The notes: generated from the letters alone by a model not told the origin. A stretch of 64,000 nucleotides of DNA from Fastidiosipila sanguinis (GCF_002998295.1 NZ_CP027226.1:310001-374000); one strand, 5' to 3'; counted from the stretch's first letter, positions 54,392-63,816 are shown. A program made the numbers and translations.

Positions 54392-56614
54392 ATGGCAAAA
54401 ACAAAATTAGAAATAAATAACTTAAAACTATCTTTCTGGACCAATAACGGTACAGTTAAAGCTGTTAGAGACATATCTTTCGATGTTAAAGAAGGTGAAA
54501 CTCTAGCGATAGTTGGTGAATCTGGATCAGGTAAATCAGTTACAAGCCGCGCAATTATGGGTATTTTAGCCCCTAATGCTATTGTCGAAAGTGGAGAAAT
54601 CTACTTTGAAGGTATGGATTTATTGCAAATTTCAGAATCTGAATATAATAAACTACGTGGAAATAGAATCTCTATGATTTTCCAAGATCCACTAAGTAGT
54701 TTGAACCCAATTACAAGAGTAGGTGAGCAGATAACTGAAGCGATGATTGCTAATAATAAATCTCGTAAACGTTCTGCTAAGGCTGAAATTGATAGAGTTG
54801 AGTCAGCTATTAGAGAAGTTGCTAAAGAAACTGGTAAAGAAGCTGAAGCTAATCAGTACCTTAAGACCTATAAAGAATACTTGAGTAATGGACATAAGTC
54901 ATCTGGTGAATATTCAGATGCAAGAAATGCTCTAGAAACCTTGTCTAAACAAATTCGTTATACTCTTCTTGATTTACAAAGTGATATAGTCTATGAAGAT
55001 TTAATGGATAAAATAAAAGGTCTAGAGAAAGATAGTAAAGAAATCTATCATGATTTCACTGTAAGTGAAAACAGTTCAAACATAGCTAAGTGGATAGATG
55101 AAGCTAAAGAACTAACTAAAAACTTTAAACCTTTAGCAAAAGATTATGAAAAAGCTCAAGCTGCCTATTTAGCAGAAGAGCTATCTGGTGATGATAAAAA
55201 ACTACATGAATCAAGTACAAAATTGCGTGAAGTTAGAGAGAAAGTAAATCTTAAAAAGAATGAAATTAGTGATTTGCTAATAAAAGTTCAAGCAGAAAGT
55301 GATGAAATCTTAGCGAAAAATTCACCAGATTTTCTAGTTGTAGGATATGCTTTAAGTGAAGGTAAAGTAACAAGCTTAGCTAATGAATATAATGAAGTTA
55401 AAGAAGCTGAATTAGCTAAAGAGCTACATAGTAAGTTCTTAGATAAATTTGCAGACTTCTTAGCAGAATTACAAAAGTATGAAAACTCAAGAGTTAATGA
55501 TGTACTTTCATTGCTAATCTCAGACTTGGATAAAGAAATTGATAAGTTGCAAGAAAACTTCGATCTAGATTACTTGCTAAATCGAAGAAAAGATATTATT
55601 AATGCTGTTAATTCTTCAATTTCTAGATTAGAGATTAATAGAGACTCATTTGCTCATACTTTTGAAGGAGCATTAAATGCTCAATTAGAAAATTTTGAGA
55701 ATTTGAGAAAAAACAAAAAAGAAGTTAAGGCTTTATCTGATGATGAAAAAGTTGCTCTCAAAGAAACTTATGTTGCCAACTGCAGAAGACTGTTTGATAG
55801 ATTAGTGAATAGGTTGAATGCAAAGTATGAAAGTAAACATGATGAAAAAGCAGAGGCAATTGAAATACTTCAATACTTAAATGAGCAAACAGCAGATGCT
55901 ACTTATACATTGAACCAAAAATTAGCAGAAGCTAGGGCAATAGATTTGCTAGACGAAGTTGGAATTCCTGAACCAAGAAAACGTTTTAGACAATATCCAT
56001 TCCAATTTTCAGGTGGTATGAGACAGCGTGTTGTTATTGCAATCGCACTTTCTTCTAACCCTGACTTGTTAATATGTGATGAGCCTACAACTGCTCTTGA
56101 CGTTACAATTCAAGCTCAAATTCTTGACTTAATCAAAGATTTGAAAGAAAAACGTAATTTCTCAGTTATATTTATTACTCACGACTTGGGTGTTGTGGCA
56201 AATATTGCTGATAAGATTGCGGTTATGTATGCAGGTAAAATTGTTGAATATGGTAGTTCAGATGAAATATTCTACGATCCAAAACATCCATATACCTGGG
56301 GTCTTTTATCATCAATGCCTGACTTGGAAACCAAGGAAACATTGATTTCTATTCCAGGAGTACCACCAAATATGATTAACCCACCTCAAGGTGATGCTTT
56401 TGCTGCGAGAAATAGATATGCTTTAGCAATAGATTTCGAGCAACATCCACCATTCTTTAAAGTTAGTGATACTCACGAGGCGGCAACTTGGTTGCTACAT
56501 GAAAAGGCACCTAAGGTTGAACCACCTAGAATAGTCACTGAAAGAATTAAGAGAATGACAAAAGCAATAGAAGAATTAAATTTACTTGAGCGTGAAAAAA
56601 ACGAGGAGGTTTAG
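54392..56614 (+). CDS. oppD: Oligopeptide ABC transporter ATPase OppD with large coiled-coil insertion
   Basis: 740 residues, about twice the usual 330-350. The ATPase motifs are intact but split: Walker A GESGSGKS (42-49), Q-loop IFQDPLSSLNP (about 96-106), then roughly 375 residues (about 130-510) of Lys/Glu/Ser/Leu-rich, predicted coiled-coil sequence, then signature FSGGMRQRV (about 538), Walker B LLICDEPTTALD and ITHDLGVVA. The C-terminal oligopeptide/dipeptide transporter domain (PYTWGLLSSMPDL) lacks a clear four-cysteine iron-sulfur motif. The insertion replaces the normal short link in the helical subdomain. It shares codon use with neighbours, so it is not an obvious recent acquisition. 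Confidence 0.92.
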   Translation: MAKTKLEINNLKLSFWTNNGTVKAVRDISFDVKEGETLAIVGESGSGKSVTSRAIMGILAPNAIVESGEIYFEGMDLLQISESEYNKLRGNRISMIFQDPLSSLNPITRVGEQITEAMIANNKSRKRSAKAEIDRVESAIREVAKETGKEAEANQYLKTYKEYLSNGHKSSGEYSDARNALETLSKQIRYTLLDLQSDIVYEDLMDKIKGLEKDSKEIYHDFTVSENSSNIAKWIDEAKELTKNFKPLAKDYEKAQAAYLAEELSGDDKKLHESSTKLREVREKVNLKKNEISDLLIKVQAESDEILAKNSPDFLVVGYALSEGKVTSLANEYNEVKEAELAKELHSKFLDKFADFLAELQKYENSRVNDVLSLLISDLDKEIDKLQENFDLDYLLNRRKDIINAVNSSISRLEINRDSFAHTFEGALNAQLENFENLRKNKKEVKALSDDEKVALKETYVANCRRLFDRLVNRLNAKYESKHDEKAEAIEILQYLNEQTADATYTLNQKLAEARAIDLLDEVGIPEPRKRFRQYPFQFSGGMRQRVVIAIALSSNPDLLICDEPTTALDVTIQAQILDLIKDLKEKRNFSVIFITHDLGVVANIADKIAVMYAGKIVEYGSSDEIFYDPKHPYTWGLLSSMPDLETKETLISIPGVPPNMINPPQGDAFAARNRYALAIDFEQHPPFFKVSDTHEAATWLLHEKAPKVEPPRIVTERIKRMTKAIEELNLLEREKNEEV

Positions 56615-56615
56615 A

Positions 56616-57704
56616 GTGAGTAATAAAGAAATTTTAAGTGAAAGCAATACTCCAAAACAAAAGCAAAAATTTGATTATAGTAATGCTGAAACTATTTTGA
56701 AAGTTGAAAACTTAAGACAATACTTTAAACTTCAAGGTAAAGCGCTTAAGGCTGTAGATAACATCAGTTTTGATGTAAAGAAAAAAGAAGTTTTTGGTAT
56801 TGTTGGTGAGTCTGGTAGTGGTAAAACTACTACAGGTAGATCAATAATTGGTTTATACGATATCACAGGTGGTGATGTTTGGTTACGTGATAAGCTTATT
56901 AATACCGGACTAGAAGTAAGAAAAAATCAAATAAAAATAGCAAAGAATGCTGGAAAAGTTGATACAGTTAAGAAGCTGGAAGACGATTATAAGAAATCTA
57001 AAAAAGAAATAGAAGATAACAGAGATGCTCTACATCGTAAGATTCAAATGATTTTCCAAGACCCAGTATCTTCTCTTGACCCAAGAATGACAGTTAGAGA
57101 AATTATCGCTGAAGGTTTGATTATTCAAGGTGAAAAAGATAAGAAACTTATCAATGAAAAAGTTGATTCTGTTTTAAATCAAGTTGGATTGCTAGTAGAA
57201 CATGCAGATAGATACCCTCATGAATTCTCAGGTGGTCAGAGACAACGTATAGGTATAGCTAGGGCTATTATAATGGAGCCAGAAGTAATTATCGCTGACG
57301 AGCCTGTTTCTGCACTTGACGTTTCTATTCAAGCACAGATTATCAACTTGCTCAATGATTTACGTGAAAAGAATGATCTAACAGTAATTTTTATTGCACA
57401 CGACTTAGCTGTTGTTAAATATATTTCAGACAGAATTGCTGTTATGTTCAACGGTAAGATAGTTGAATTAGCTGAATCTGATGAACTGTTTGCTAGACCA
57501 ATGCATCCATATACTAAGTCATTGTTATCAGCAATACCAGTTCCAGATCCACATCTAGAACGCTTACGTAAACGTGAAACATATGTTCCAGCACTTGAAC
57601 ATGACTATAGTATTGAAGAGCCTACAATGAGAGAGGTTTTCCCAAATCACTTTGTTTATTGTAATAGTGAAGAAGAAGAGAAGTTTAAAAATTTATATAA
57701 ATAA
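56616..57704 (+). CDS. oppF: Oligopeptide ABC transporter ATPase OppF
   Basis: 362 residues from GTG 56616, which has GAGGAGG 6 nt upstream; an in-frame extension to 56586 lies inside oppD. Walker A GESGSGKT (64-71), a roughly 30-residue Lys-rich insertion (about 98-135) before the Q-loop MIFQDPVSSLDP, FSGGQRQRIGIARA, Walker B VIIADEPVSALDVS and the C-terminal PMHPYTKSLLSAIP are present. It pairs with OppD to power peptide uptake. Confidence 0.93.
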   Translation: MSNKEILSESNTPKQKQKFDYSNAETILKVENLRQYFKLQGKALKAVDNISFDVKKKEVFGIVGESGSGKTTTGRSIIGLYDITGGDVWLRDKLINTGLEVRKNQIKIAKNAGKVDTVKKLEDDYKKSKKEIEDNRDALHRKIQMIFQDPVSSLDPRMTVREIIAEGLIIQGEKDKKLINEKVDSVLNQVGLLVEHADRYPHEFSGGQRQRIGIARAIIMEPEVIIADEPVSALDVSIQAQIINLLNDLREKNDLTVIFIAHDLAVVKYISDRIAVMFNGKIVELAESDELFARPMHPYTKSLLSAIPVPDPHLERLRKRETYVPALEHDYSIEEPTMREVFPNHFVYCNSEEEEKFKNLYK

Positions 57705-57740
57705 TAAATTTATAAACTTCAGAGATGAGTAGGAATTAGT

Positions 57741-58166
57741 ATGGATTACAATCCTTATCACAAGCAGAGATTTAACAAGCATGATTATCTAAGAGCTTTA
57801 ATATGGGGTTTAATATTCTCTTTTGTGGCGTATGTTTTTCAAATTTATAGAACACCCAATAGAGATATATTAATTAAACTGAGCAACTCATTCTTGTTAG
57901 GTGGCGGATTGCAACTTGTTTATGCAGCCTTCAGTTATATTAATAAAGAAGGTTTCTTCGATGTTGGTATTGTAGGTTTCAAGCAACTAGGTTCAGCTAT
58001 TGATAGTGGTATTAGAGGTCGTAAAGGTATGCAAGACCTTCCTGATCTTCAATCCTATAAAGAAGAGAAGTTGAAGACTCGAAGAGTTAATCTACCTACT
58101 TTAGTATCAGGAGCAATCTACTTAGTTTTGGCTATAATTACAGCAGTGGTTTTTTCGTACAAGTAA
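57741..58166 (+). CDS. DUF3899-like small membrane protein
   Basis: 141 residues with three membrane segments (about 18-38, 50-68 and 115-138). The central NSFLLGGGLQLVYAAFSYINKEGFFDVG pattern resembles DUF3899 proteins of Firmicutes. Function unknown. It lies 36 bp after oppF and may be co-transcribed with it. The stop codon lies inside the first copy of a 20-21 bp tandem repeat. Confidence 0.72.
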   Translation: MDYNPYHKQRFNKHDYLRALIWGLIFSFVAYVFQIYRTPNRDILIKLSNSFLLGGGLQLVYAAFSYINKEGFFDVGIVGFKQLGSAIDSGIRGRKGMQDLPDLQSYKEEKLKTRRVNLPTLVSGAIYLVLAIITAVVFSYK

Positions 58167-58218
58167 CAGATAATAAAGTACAAGTAATAGATAACAAATA
58201 CAAGTAATAGATAACAAA
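58158..58218 (+). repeat. Three tandem copies of a 20-21 bp repeat overlapping a stop codon
   Basis: TACAAGTAATAGATAACAAA occurs exactly at 58179-58198 and 58199-58218, preceded by a diverged copy with one extra base at 58158-58178. The first copy contains the last two codons and the TAA of the DUF3899-like gene. Confidence 0.9.
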
Positions 58219-58231
58219 TTAAAAGTAAAAC

Positions 58232-58282
58232 AAAAGCAGTTCTACTAGTGTTGAAATTCAACAACGGCAGATCTGCTTTTTT
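58232..58282 (+). terminator. Terminator between convergent genes
   Basis: AAAAGCAG-t-TCT (58232-58243) pairs with AGA-t-CTGCTTTT (58269-58280); an inner stem GTTG/CAAC closes the top. A T run follows on the plus strand, and A runs before it give a T run for the minus strand, so it may serve both the DUF3899-like gene and the opposing cyclase gene. Confidence 0.72.
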
Positions 58283-58342
58283 AATGTTTTAAAATCTATA
58301 AAAATTCTAATTAGCTATATTTTTTATAGGGAGAATCTTGTT

Positions 58343-58975
58343 TTAAAATAGAGCCTCGTCTTTAGTGAATAGAAGTGCTCTAGATGGACCAGCATCATAG
58401 CCAGATATTCTAAGTGGGAGAGATAGCATATTGTACTCACCTTCAGGAACTTCTGCCAGACGGACATCTTCCATACAGCCAATCCCATTGCCAAGCAAAA
58501 TTTGGTGAACTGGATGTTCAGGGTCATTACTCTCTAAGCTCATAGCATCTAGAGCAACAGCTTTAATTTTGCTTTCAGCCATATATTCTGCTGCTGAAGG
58601 TGCGAAGCAAATAAAGTCGAAACTAAATTCATCTGTAAGTGAATTTTTGGTTTTGCAGAGGATAATCTCGCCTTCTTTCAAGTTATATTTTCTGAGATCA
58701 TCAGCTTCAATTTTTCTGTCTAGATCAGTGAGATCAAAAACTCTTGCATGACCAACAAATAAGTCCCAAGCCAAAGTATCAACTGACTCGCCATTTTCTA
58801 ACATATGAATTGGAGCATCTATATGAGTTCCAGTATGTAAATTCATTAGAAGTTCTGATTCTCGTACGCCCTTGTCGGCATAGAAGCTTACCCAGGTAAA
58901 TCTAGGCTTCTTGTTGAAACGATTTTTGTACACTGACATTTCAGGTTCTATTGTTCTACTAATATCATAAATCAT
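58343..58975 (-). CDS. Cyclase/arylformamidase-like metal-dependent hydrolase
   Basis: 210 residues. The family metal motif HTGTHIDAPIHM is present with the preceding DISRTIEPEMSVY, and the C-terminal GYDAGPSRALL. Family members (kynurenine formamidase, cyclases, isatin hydrolase) hydrolyse amides or cyclic esters using zinc or manganese. No tryptophan degradation genes are nearby, so the substrate is unknown. GAGGAGG lies before the ATG on the minus strand. Confidence 0.87.
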   Translation of the reverse strand: MIYDISRTIEPEMSVYKNRFNKKPRFTWVSFYADKGVRESELLMNLHTGTHIDAPIHMLENGESVDTLAWDLFVGHARVFDLTDLDRKIEADDLRKYNLKEGEIILCKTKNSLTDEFSFDFICFAPSAAEYMAESKIKAVALDAMSLESNDPEHPVHQILLGNGIGCMEDVRLAEVPEGEYNMLSLPLRISGYDAGPSRALLFTKDEALF

Positions 58976-59044
58976 TCTAATAAATCCTCCTCAGATCTAT
59001 TTTATATTTTGGGTTTTACTAATTAAAACTTGATTATTAAATGA

Positions 59045-60427
59045 TTAATCTTTTGTTTTATACATTTTTGCTTGAGAATCAGGACCTTTAGATCCTTTGC
59101 TGTAAGGTTCTAATTTAATATTGCATTCTCTGCGGAGATTTTGCAATTTTAGTATCCATTCCCAAGTAATTTCAATTTGTTCCCAGCTAGGGAAGTACTC
59201 TTTTTTGCCTAAGTAACAACTATAAACTAAGCGCTCATATGCTTCAGGAGAGTCAGACTTATTGATCTCAGCATCGGAACTTAGATCAATTTTCGTAGTT
59301 GATTCTTCAAGGTTAGCATCATCAGCAAGTATAGTCCAAGTAATTGATGGATTTGGATCTATTTCAATACTTAATACTTGGCCACCTTTGAAAAGAACTT
59401 CTACATTAGTTAATTTTTCTTCTGTTGCTTTACCGGATCGTAAGAGAAATTCTACATTCTCCCAACGTGGATTATCTATGAAAACTCTTAATGCAGCGAA
59501 AGTTTCAGTTTGACTAGCAGGATCTACTTCGTCATGATCCCTATAGCCGTCATATTGACCTACTATAAGGTTGTTTTCTATATCATTAGGATCTCTTAAG
59601 CTTTTTAATAGCTTAATTTGTGCATCTAAATAATTTTTTGAGCCTTTTTCGGCATCACAATTCATGACCAGCATAATAAGAGTTAAGAAGAGGTGACTTT
59701 GAATCATATCTCCAAGGGCACCAGTTTGATCATAGAATGCACCTCTATCACCAATATCTATTTTCTCAAGAGCATTGATTCTTATTGATTTAACGAAATC
59801 TTTATTCAAAATAGCATCCAAGAATTTATTCTCAACTCTCAAGGTATACAAGTTTTGAACCATATTTTTGCCTAGATAGTGATCAATGTGGTAGACCTGA
59901 CCTTCTCCGAAAGCTCTTTCTAGCTCTAAACTTGTTGCCTTAGCTGTCTCAGGATCTGGACCGAAAGGTTTTTCTATAATTGCCCTACATTCTCCACGTA
60001 GGCAACCTGTCTTAGCAAGATTGTCTGCAATTGTGGCAAAAAATCTCGGTGCCACAGCTAGGTAGAAGATATGCTTAGTGTCATTGTTTTTGGCCCAAGG
60101 GAAGGAACTATAGTAATTAAATAATTTCTGATAATCCTCAGATTCTGTGAATTGCATTTCAAAGTAATCTATATGTTTTGCAAAAGCTTCAAATTTCTCT
60201 TCTGAAAATTCATATTTTGAGAACTCTTTTACACCATCTTTAATTTCAGAAATATATTTCTCTCTATCCCAGCTACGACGCCCAATAGCTAAAAATATTA
60301 CATCATACTCAACCAAACCACGACAGAAGAGGTTATAGAAAGCTGGCATCAGCTTCCTATAGGCTAAATCTCCTGTTGATCCAAATATAGTAAAAATTAA
60401 TTTATTTAATTTACTCTGCTGTTTCAT
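59045..60427 (-). CDS. zwf: Glucose-6-phosphate 1-dehydrogenase
   Basis: 460 residues from the second of two adjacent ATGs (60427; 60430 is equivalent). The frame continues upstream into gnd, but the Rossmann start IFTIFGSTGDLAYRKLMPAF begins near residue 10, as in homologues. The substrate-site motif EKPFGPD and active-site YHIDHYLGK are intact. It makes 6-phosphogluconolactone and NADPH. It overlaps the 3' end of gnd by 17 bp, so translation is probably coupled. No 6-phosphogluconolactonase gene lies in the pair. Confidence 0.95.
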   Translation of the reverse strand: MKQQSKLNKLIFTIFGSTGDLAYRKLMPAFYNLFCRGLVEYDVIFLAIGRRSWDREKYISEIKDGVKEFSKYEFSEEKFEAFAKHIDYFEMQFTESEDYQKLFNYYSSFPWAKNNDTKHIFYLAVAPRFFATIADNLAKTGCLRGECRAIIEKPFGPDPETAKATSLELERAFGEGQVYHIDHYLGKNMVQNLYTLRVENKFLDAILNKDFVKSIRINALEKIDIGDRGAFYDQTGALGDMIQSHLFLTLIMLVMNCDAEKGSKNYLDAQIKLLKSLRDPNDIENNLIVGQYDGYRDHDEVDPASQTETFAALRVFIDNPRWENVEFLLRSGKATEEKLTNVEVLFKGGQVLSIEIDPNPSITWTILADDANLEESTTKIDLSSDAEINKSDSPEAYERLVYSCYLGKKEYFPSWEQIEITWEWILKLQNLRRECNIKLEPYSKGSKGPDSQAKMYKTKD

Positions 60428-61916
60428 CATTCCACTCATGATGGTAAACTCCATCTCTATCGGTTCTTCTATAGGTATGTGCACCAAAGTAATCTCTTTG
60501 GGCTGAAATCATATTAGCTTGGGACCTAGCAGCTCTCAAACTATCGTAGTAAGCTAGAGCAGAACTAAAGGCAGGAATTGCCACACCTGCTAGAGAAGCT
60601 GTGCTAACTAGCTTTCTAAGAGCTGTTATACCTTGAGAAATTGCTGCTTCAAAATTATCAGCTAATAACAAGTTGTCTAAGTCAGGGTTTTTATCGTATG
60701 CTTCCATAATAGGAACTAATAATTTAGAACGGATAATACAACCTCCACGGAAGGTAGCAGCTATAGATTTGTAGTCTAAATCCCAGCCGTAGGCCTTAGA
60801 AGCAGACTTATAAAGAGCGAAACCTTGTGCGTAAGCTATTAATCGTGCTAGTAAGAAGGCATTTCCTAGTTCTTCAATATCTATATTTGGTTTTCCTAAA
60901 GCATTCTCAGCATCTACACCAGCTGGCAAGATCTCAGAAGCTTGCACACGGAGAGTTTTCTCAGCACTCATATAACGTGCGTTCAGGCCAGAGTAAAGAA
61001 TTGAAAGATCAACATGTAATTCTAAACCTTCTTGGTTTGTCCATTTACCAGTTCCTTTTTGCTCTGAAATATCTAAAATATGATCGAGTAAAAATTCACT
61101 CTCATTATCAGCACCAACAGCACGGTATTCTGCACCAACTTGACTCTCTATGTCATCGAGTAAATCATCCTCAGGATTTTCTAGATCTTTTTCTCGTAAA
61201 ATATCTACAGTAATTTCACTGAGGTAGGATGATAAGTCTCCTCTGTCCCAATTTTCAAACACATCAGCGATTTCAAGGTTACTGTATCCATTTGCTTTTA
61301 GAAGAGAATAAATTTCAGCAATAATTTCCATGTCAGCATATTCAATACCATTATGTACCATTTTGACGTAATGACCAGCACCACCAGAACCCATGTAAGC
61401 TTCACAGGCTTCGTTATCATTGACTTTGGCACTAATAGCTTCAAATATATCAGCAACTGCATCATAAGCTGCTTTGCTACCACCAGGCATTATTGCAGGG
61501 CCACGTCTAGCACCTTCCTCACCACCAGAGACACCAACACCTAAATATTGAATATCATGTTGTTGTAGTTCTTCGAAACGTCTTTGGGTATCTTGGAAGT
61601 GAGAGTTTCCACCATCCATAATAATGTCATCCTCATCAAGAAGAGGAAGTAAACTTTCTATAAGCTTATCAACAGCTGCTCCAGCTTTGACCATTAGAAG
61701 GAGCTTTCTTGGTCTTTTTAAATTAGCAACTAGTTCTTCTAAGGTTACAAAAACACTTAAATTCTGTTCTGGATTTTCTTCTGCTGCTGCAATAGCTTTG
61801 CTTGTAGTTCTATTGTAGATTGCTACTTTATAATCATTATCTGCAATGTTTAAGGCTAAATTTTTACCCATAACAGCCATGCCCAAGACTGCTATATCAC
61901 ATAAATTATTACTCAT
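60411..61916 (-). CDS. gnd: 6-phosphogluconate dehydrogenase, decarboxylating
   Basis: 501 residues, about 30 longer than usual. Rossmann motif LGMAVMGKNLALNIA, NRTTSKA, GVSGGEEGARRGPAIMPGG, HNGIEYADM and GQKGTGKW-type EQKGTGKWTNQEGLELHV are present. An acidic insertion (about 245-275, with LENPEDDLLDDIESQ) precedes the last motif. It produces ribulose 5-phosphate, CO2 and NAD(P)H. GGGAGG is upstream of its ATG. It is first in the gnd-zwf pair, so the order is reversed relative to the pathway. Confidence 0.94.
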   Translation of the reverse strand: MSNNLCDIAVLGMAVMGKNLALNIADNDYKVAIYNRTTSKAIAAAEENPEQNLSVFVTLEELVANLKRPRKLLLMVKAGAAVDKLIESLLPLLDEDDIIMDGGNSHFQDTQRRFEELQQHDIQYLGVGVSGGEEGARRGPAIMPGGSKAAYDAVADIFEAISAKVNDNEACEAYMGSGGAGHYVKMVHNGIEYADMEIIAEIYSLLKANGYSNLEIADVFENWDRGDLSSYLSEITVDILREKDLENPEDDLLDDIESQVGAEYRAVGADNESEFLLDHILDISEQKGTGKWTNQEGLELHVDLSILYSGLNARYMSAEKTLRVQASEILPAGVDAENALGKPNIDIEELGNAFLLARLIAYAQGFALYKSASKAYGWDLDYKSIAATFRGGCIIRSKLLVPIMEAYDKNPDLDNLLLADNFEAAISQGITALRKLVSTASLAGVAIPAFSSALAYYDSLRAARSQANMISAQRDYFGAHTYRRTDRDGVYHHEWNDETAE

Positions 61917-62064
61917 ATTAATCCTCCCATATACTCAATTAAAGTTTATCACTTATTTTAGATATTAGCATTTATTATGCTATACTTGCTTTCAAGATAT
62001 TTAAACAAACTTCAACAATTATGTTTCCTAATTAAAATTTGTTTATTGCAAAGGAGATTGCGTT

Positions 62065-63657
62065 TTGTATAAGAGAGATGTTTCAGATGATAATATTCTT
62101 AATTTAAATGAATATATTGAGAAATTAAAAGAAAATGAGATTGGTGTGGATTTTGTTCCAGCACCATCATTACAAGAAAAATCGGAAAATATTGAGATTG
62201 CTTATGTTACCTATGATTCAAGAGAGATTGTGGAAAACAGTTTATTTATTTGTAAAGGTAATAACTTTAAGGTGGAATACCTTGAACAAGCAAAAGCAAA
62301 AGGTGCTGTTGCGTACTTAGCAGACAAAGACTACGGAGTAGATTTGCCTCTAATTAAGGTTGATAATTTGCGTAGAAGTATTGCAGTTTGCGTATCAACT
62401 TATTTTTCTAATCCAGAGAAAAAATTGAATTTCATTGGCGTAACAGGAACAAAAGGTAAAAGTACTACAGTTAGTTTGATTTTTGAAATGCTTAAAGCTC
62501 AAGCGGAGGCTGAGGGGAAAGTTAAACCAGGTTTGATTTCTAGTTTAGGCAATTTTGATGGTGTAAACCATTTCGATTCTAATCTTACGACTCCAGAGCC
62601 TATGGAAATGTTTTATTTGTTGTACCGTGCCGTGCAAAATAATGTGAAGAATATGGTAATTGAAGTTTCATCTCAAGCTCTTAAATACGACAGAGTATAT
62701 GGAATGCACTTTGAGATAGGAGTGTTTACAAATATAGCTCCTGATCATATTTCTGACGTAGAACATCCTAACTTTGAAGATTATTTACAATCTAAATTGA
62801 AATTGTTAGAACGCAGTGATATTGCAGTTCTTAATGAATCCAGTGATTATTTAGACGAGCAAAGAGAAGCTGCTAGAAATGCTCAGGAAATATTTGAAAT
62901 TGCTACAGAGCTAAATGAAAAAACAAAAAGTAATGCTAGTGATTTCGAAGTGTACATAAGAGATATTGAATTAGAGCAAATAGGTATGGATTTCACAGCA
63001 ATACTTAAAAATAGCAATAGAGAATTTAGATTAAATACAAAGTTAGAGGGAATATTTAATTTAGAGAATATTGCGCAAGCTCTTGTTGTTGCAGAACTAA
63101 TGAATGTTGATGAGAGTTCAATAAAAAAAGGACTCGCACTTGTTCAGATGCGAGACAGAACTATAGATGTAAAAAGTGAAAATGATAATGATAATGTTAT
63201 TTTCCACATTGATGCAGCACATAATGGAATAAGCTTCGAAGCAGTCTTTGATCATATTAAGCACAAATATCCAGAATATAAGAGAGTTGCTGTCTTTGGG
63301 ACTGTTGGAAATAAGGCTGAAAACCGTCGCGAAGGTATGGCACTTGCATGTAATGGAAGAGTAGATGAAGTTTATATAACTAGAGATGATAATGACTTTG
63401 AAAGTCTAGATAATATTTTTGATGAAATAGTAATCCATCTTGATCCAGATTTACCAGTTACAAGAATTGACGAGAGAACTGAAGCGATACAATCAGCCTT
63501 TAACAACGCAATGAAATTATGGGAGAATAAAGGAATTAAGTCATGTATTATTTTATTAGGTAAAGGTTCTGAGAATTATATGAAAATAAATGGTGTGAAG
63601 CTACCTTATGAAGGGGACGAGTTTTACGCAAGAAAAGCTATAGAGAATTATAAATAA
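62065..63657 (+). CDS. MurE-like Mur ligase
   Basis: 530 residues from TTG 62065, with AAGGAG 9 nt upstream. Mur ligase N-domain (VTYDSREIVENSLFICKG), ATP loop TGTKGKST (about 129-136), LTTPEPMEMF and VSSQALKYDRVYGMHF, central and C-terminal domains are typical of UDP-MurNAc-tripeptide synthetases. The meso-DAP-selecting DNPR motif is absent; the aligned stretch reads ITRDDNDFE (about 437). It may add another amino acid, or be a paralogue acting on a different substrate. It is divergent from gnd and followed by a glycosyltransferase. Confidence 0.83.
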   Translation: MYKRDVSDDNILNLNEYIEKLKENEIGVDFVPAPSLQEKSENIEIAYVTYDSREIVENSLFICKGNNFKVEYLEQAKAKGAVAYLADKDYGVDLPLIKVDNLRRSIAVCVSTYFSNPEKKLNFIGVTGTKGKSTTVSLIFEMLKAQAEAEGKVKPGLISSLGNFDGVNHFDSNLTTPEPMEMFYLLYRAVQNNVKNMVIEVSSQALKYDRVYGMHFEIGVFTNIAPDHISDVEHPNFEDYLQSKLKLLERSDIAVLNESSDYLDEQREAARNAQEIFEIATELNEKTKSNASDFEVYIRDIELEQIGMDFTAILKNSNREFRLNTKLEGIFNLENIAQALVVAELMNVDESSIKKGLALVQMRDRTIDVKSENDNDNVIFHIDAAHNGISFEAVFDHIKHKYPEYKRVAVFGTVGNKAENRREGMALACNGRVDEVYITRDDNDFESLDNIFDEIVIHLDPDLPVTRIDERTEAIQSAFNNAMKLWENKGIKSCIILLGKGSENYMKINGVKLPYEGDEFYARKAIENYK

Positions 63658-63816
63658 AATATAAATGACAAGGCTTAAAGTACTCAGAAATAGTAAATTC
63701 TAAGTTAATTCATAGTTTAGAACCTGAATAATTAGTATAATAAAATCCTAGAATATATTGAGGTAAGAAAATTGCAGGGGACAGATGAGGGAAAAGAAAT
63801 TGAGAATAATGATTTA

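Noticed and set aside
58158-58218. The three tandem units as a CRISPR array
   Set aside because: Copies are directly adjacent without spacers and no cas genes are present.
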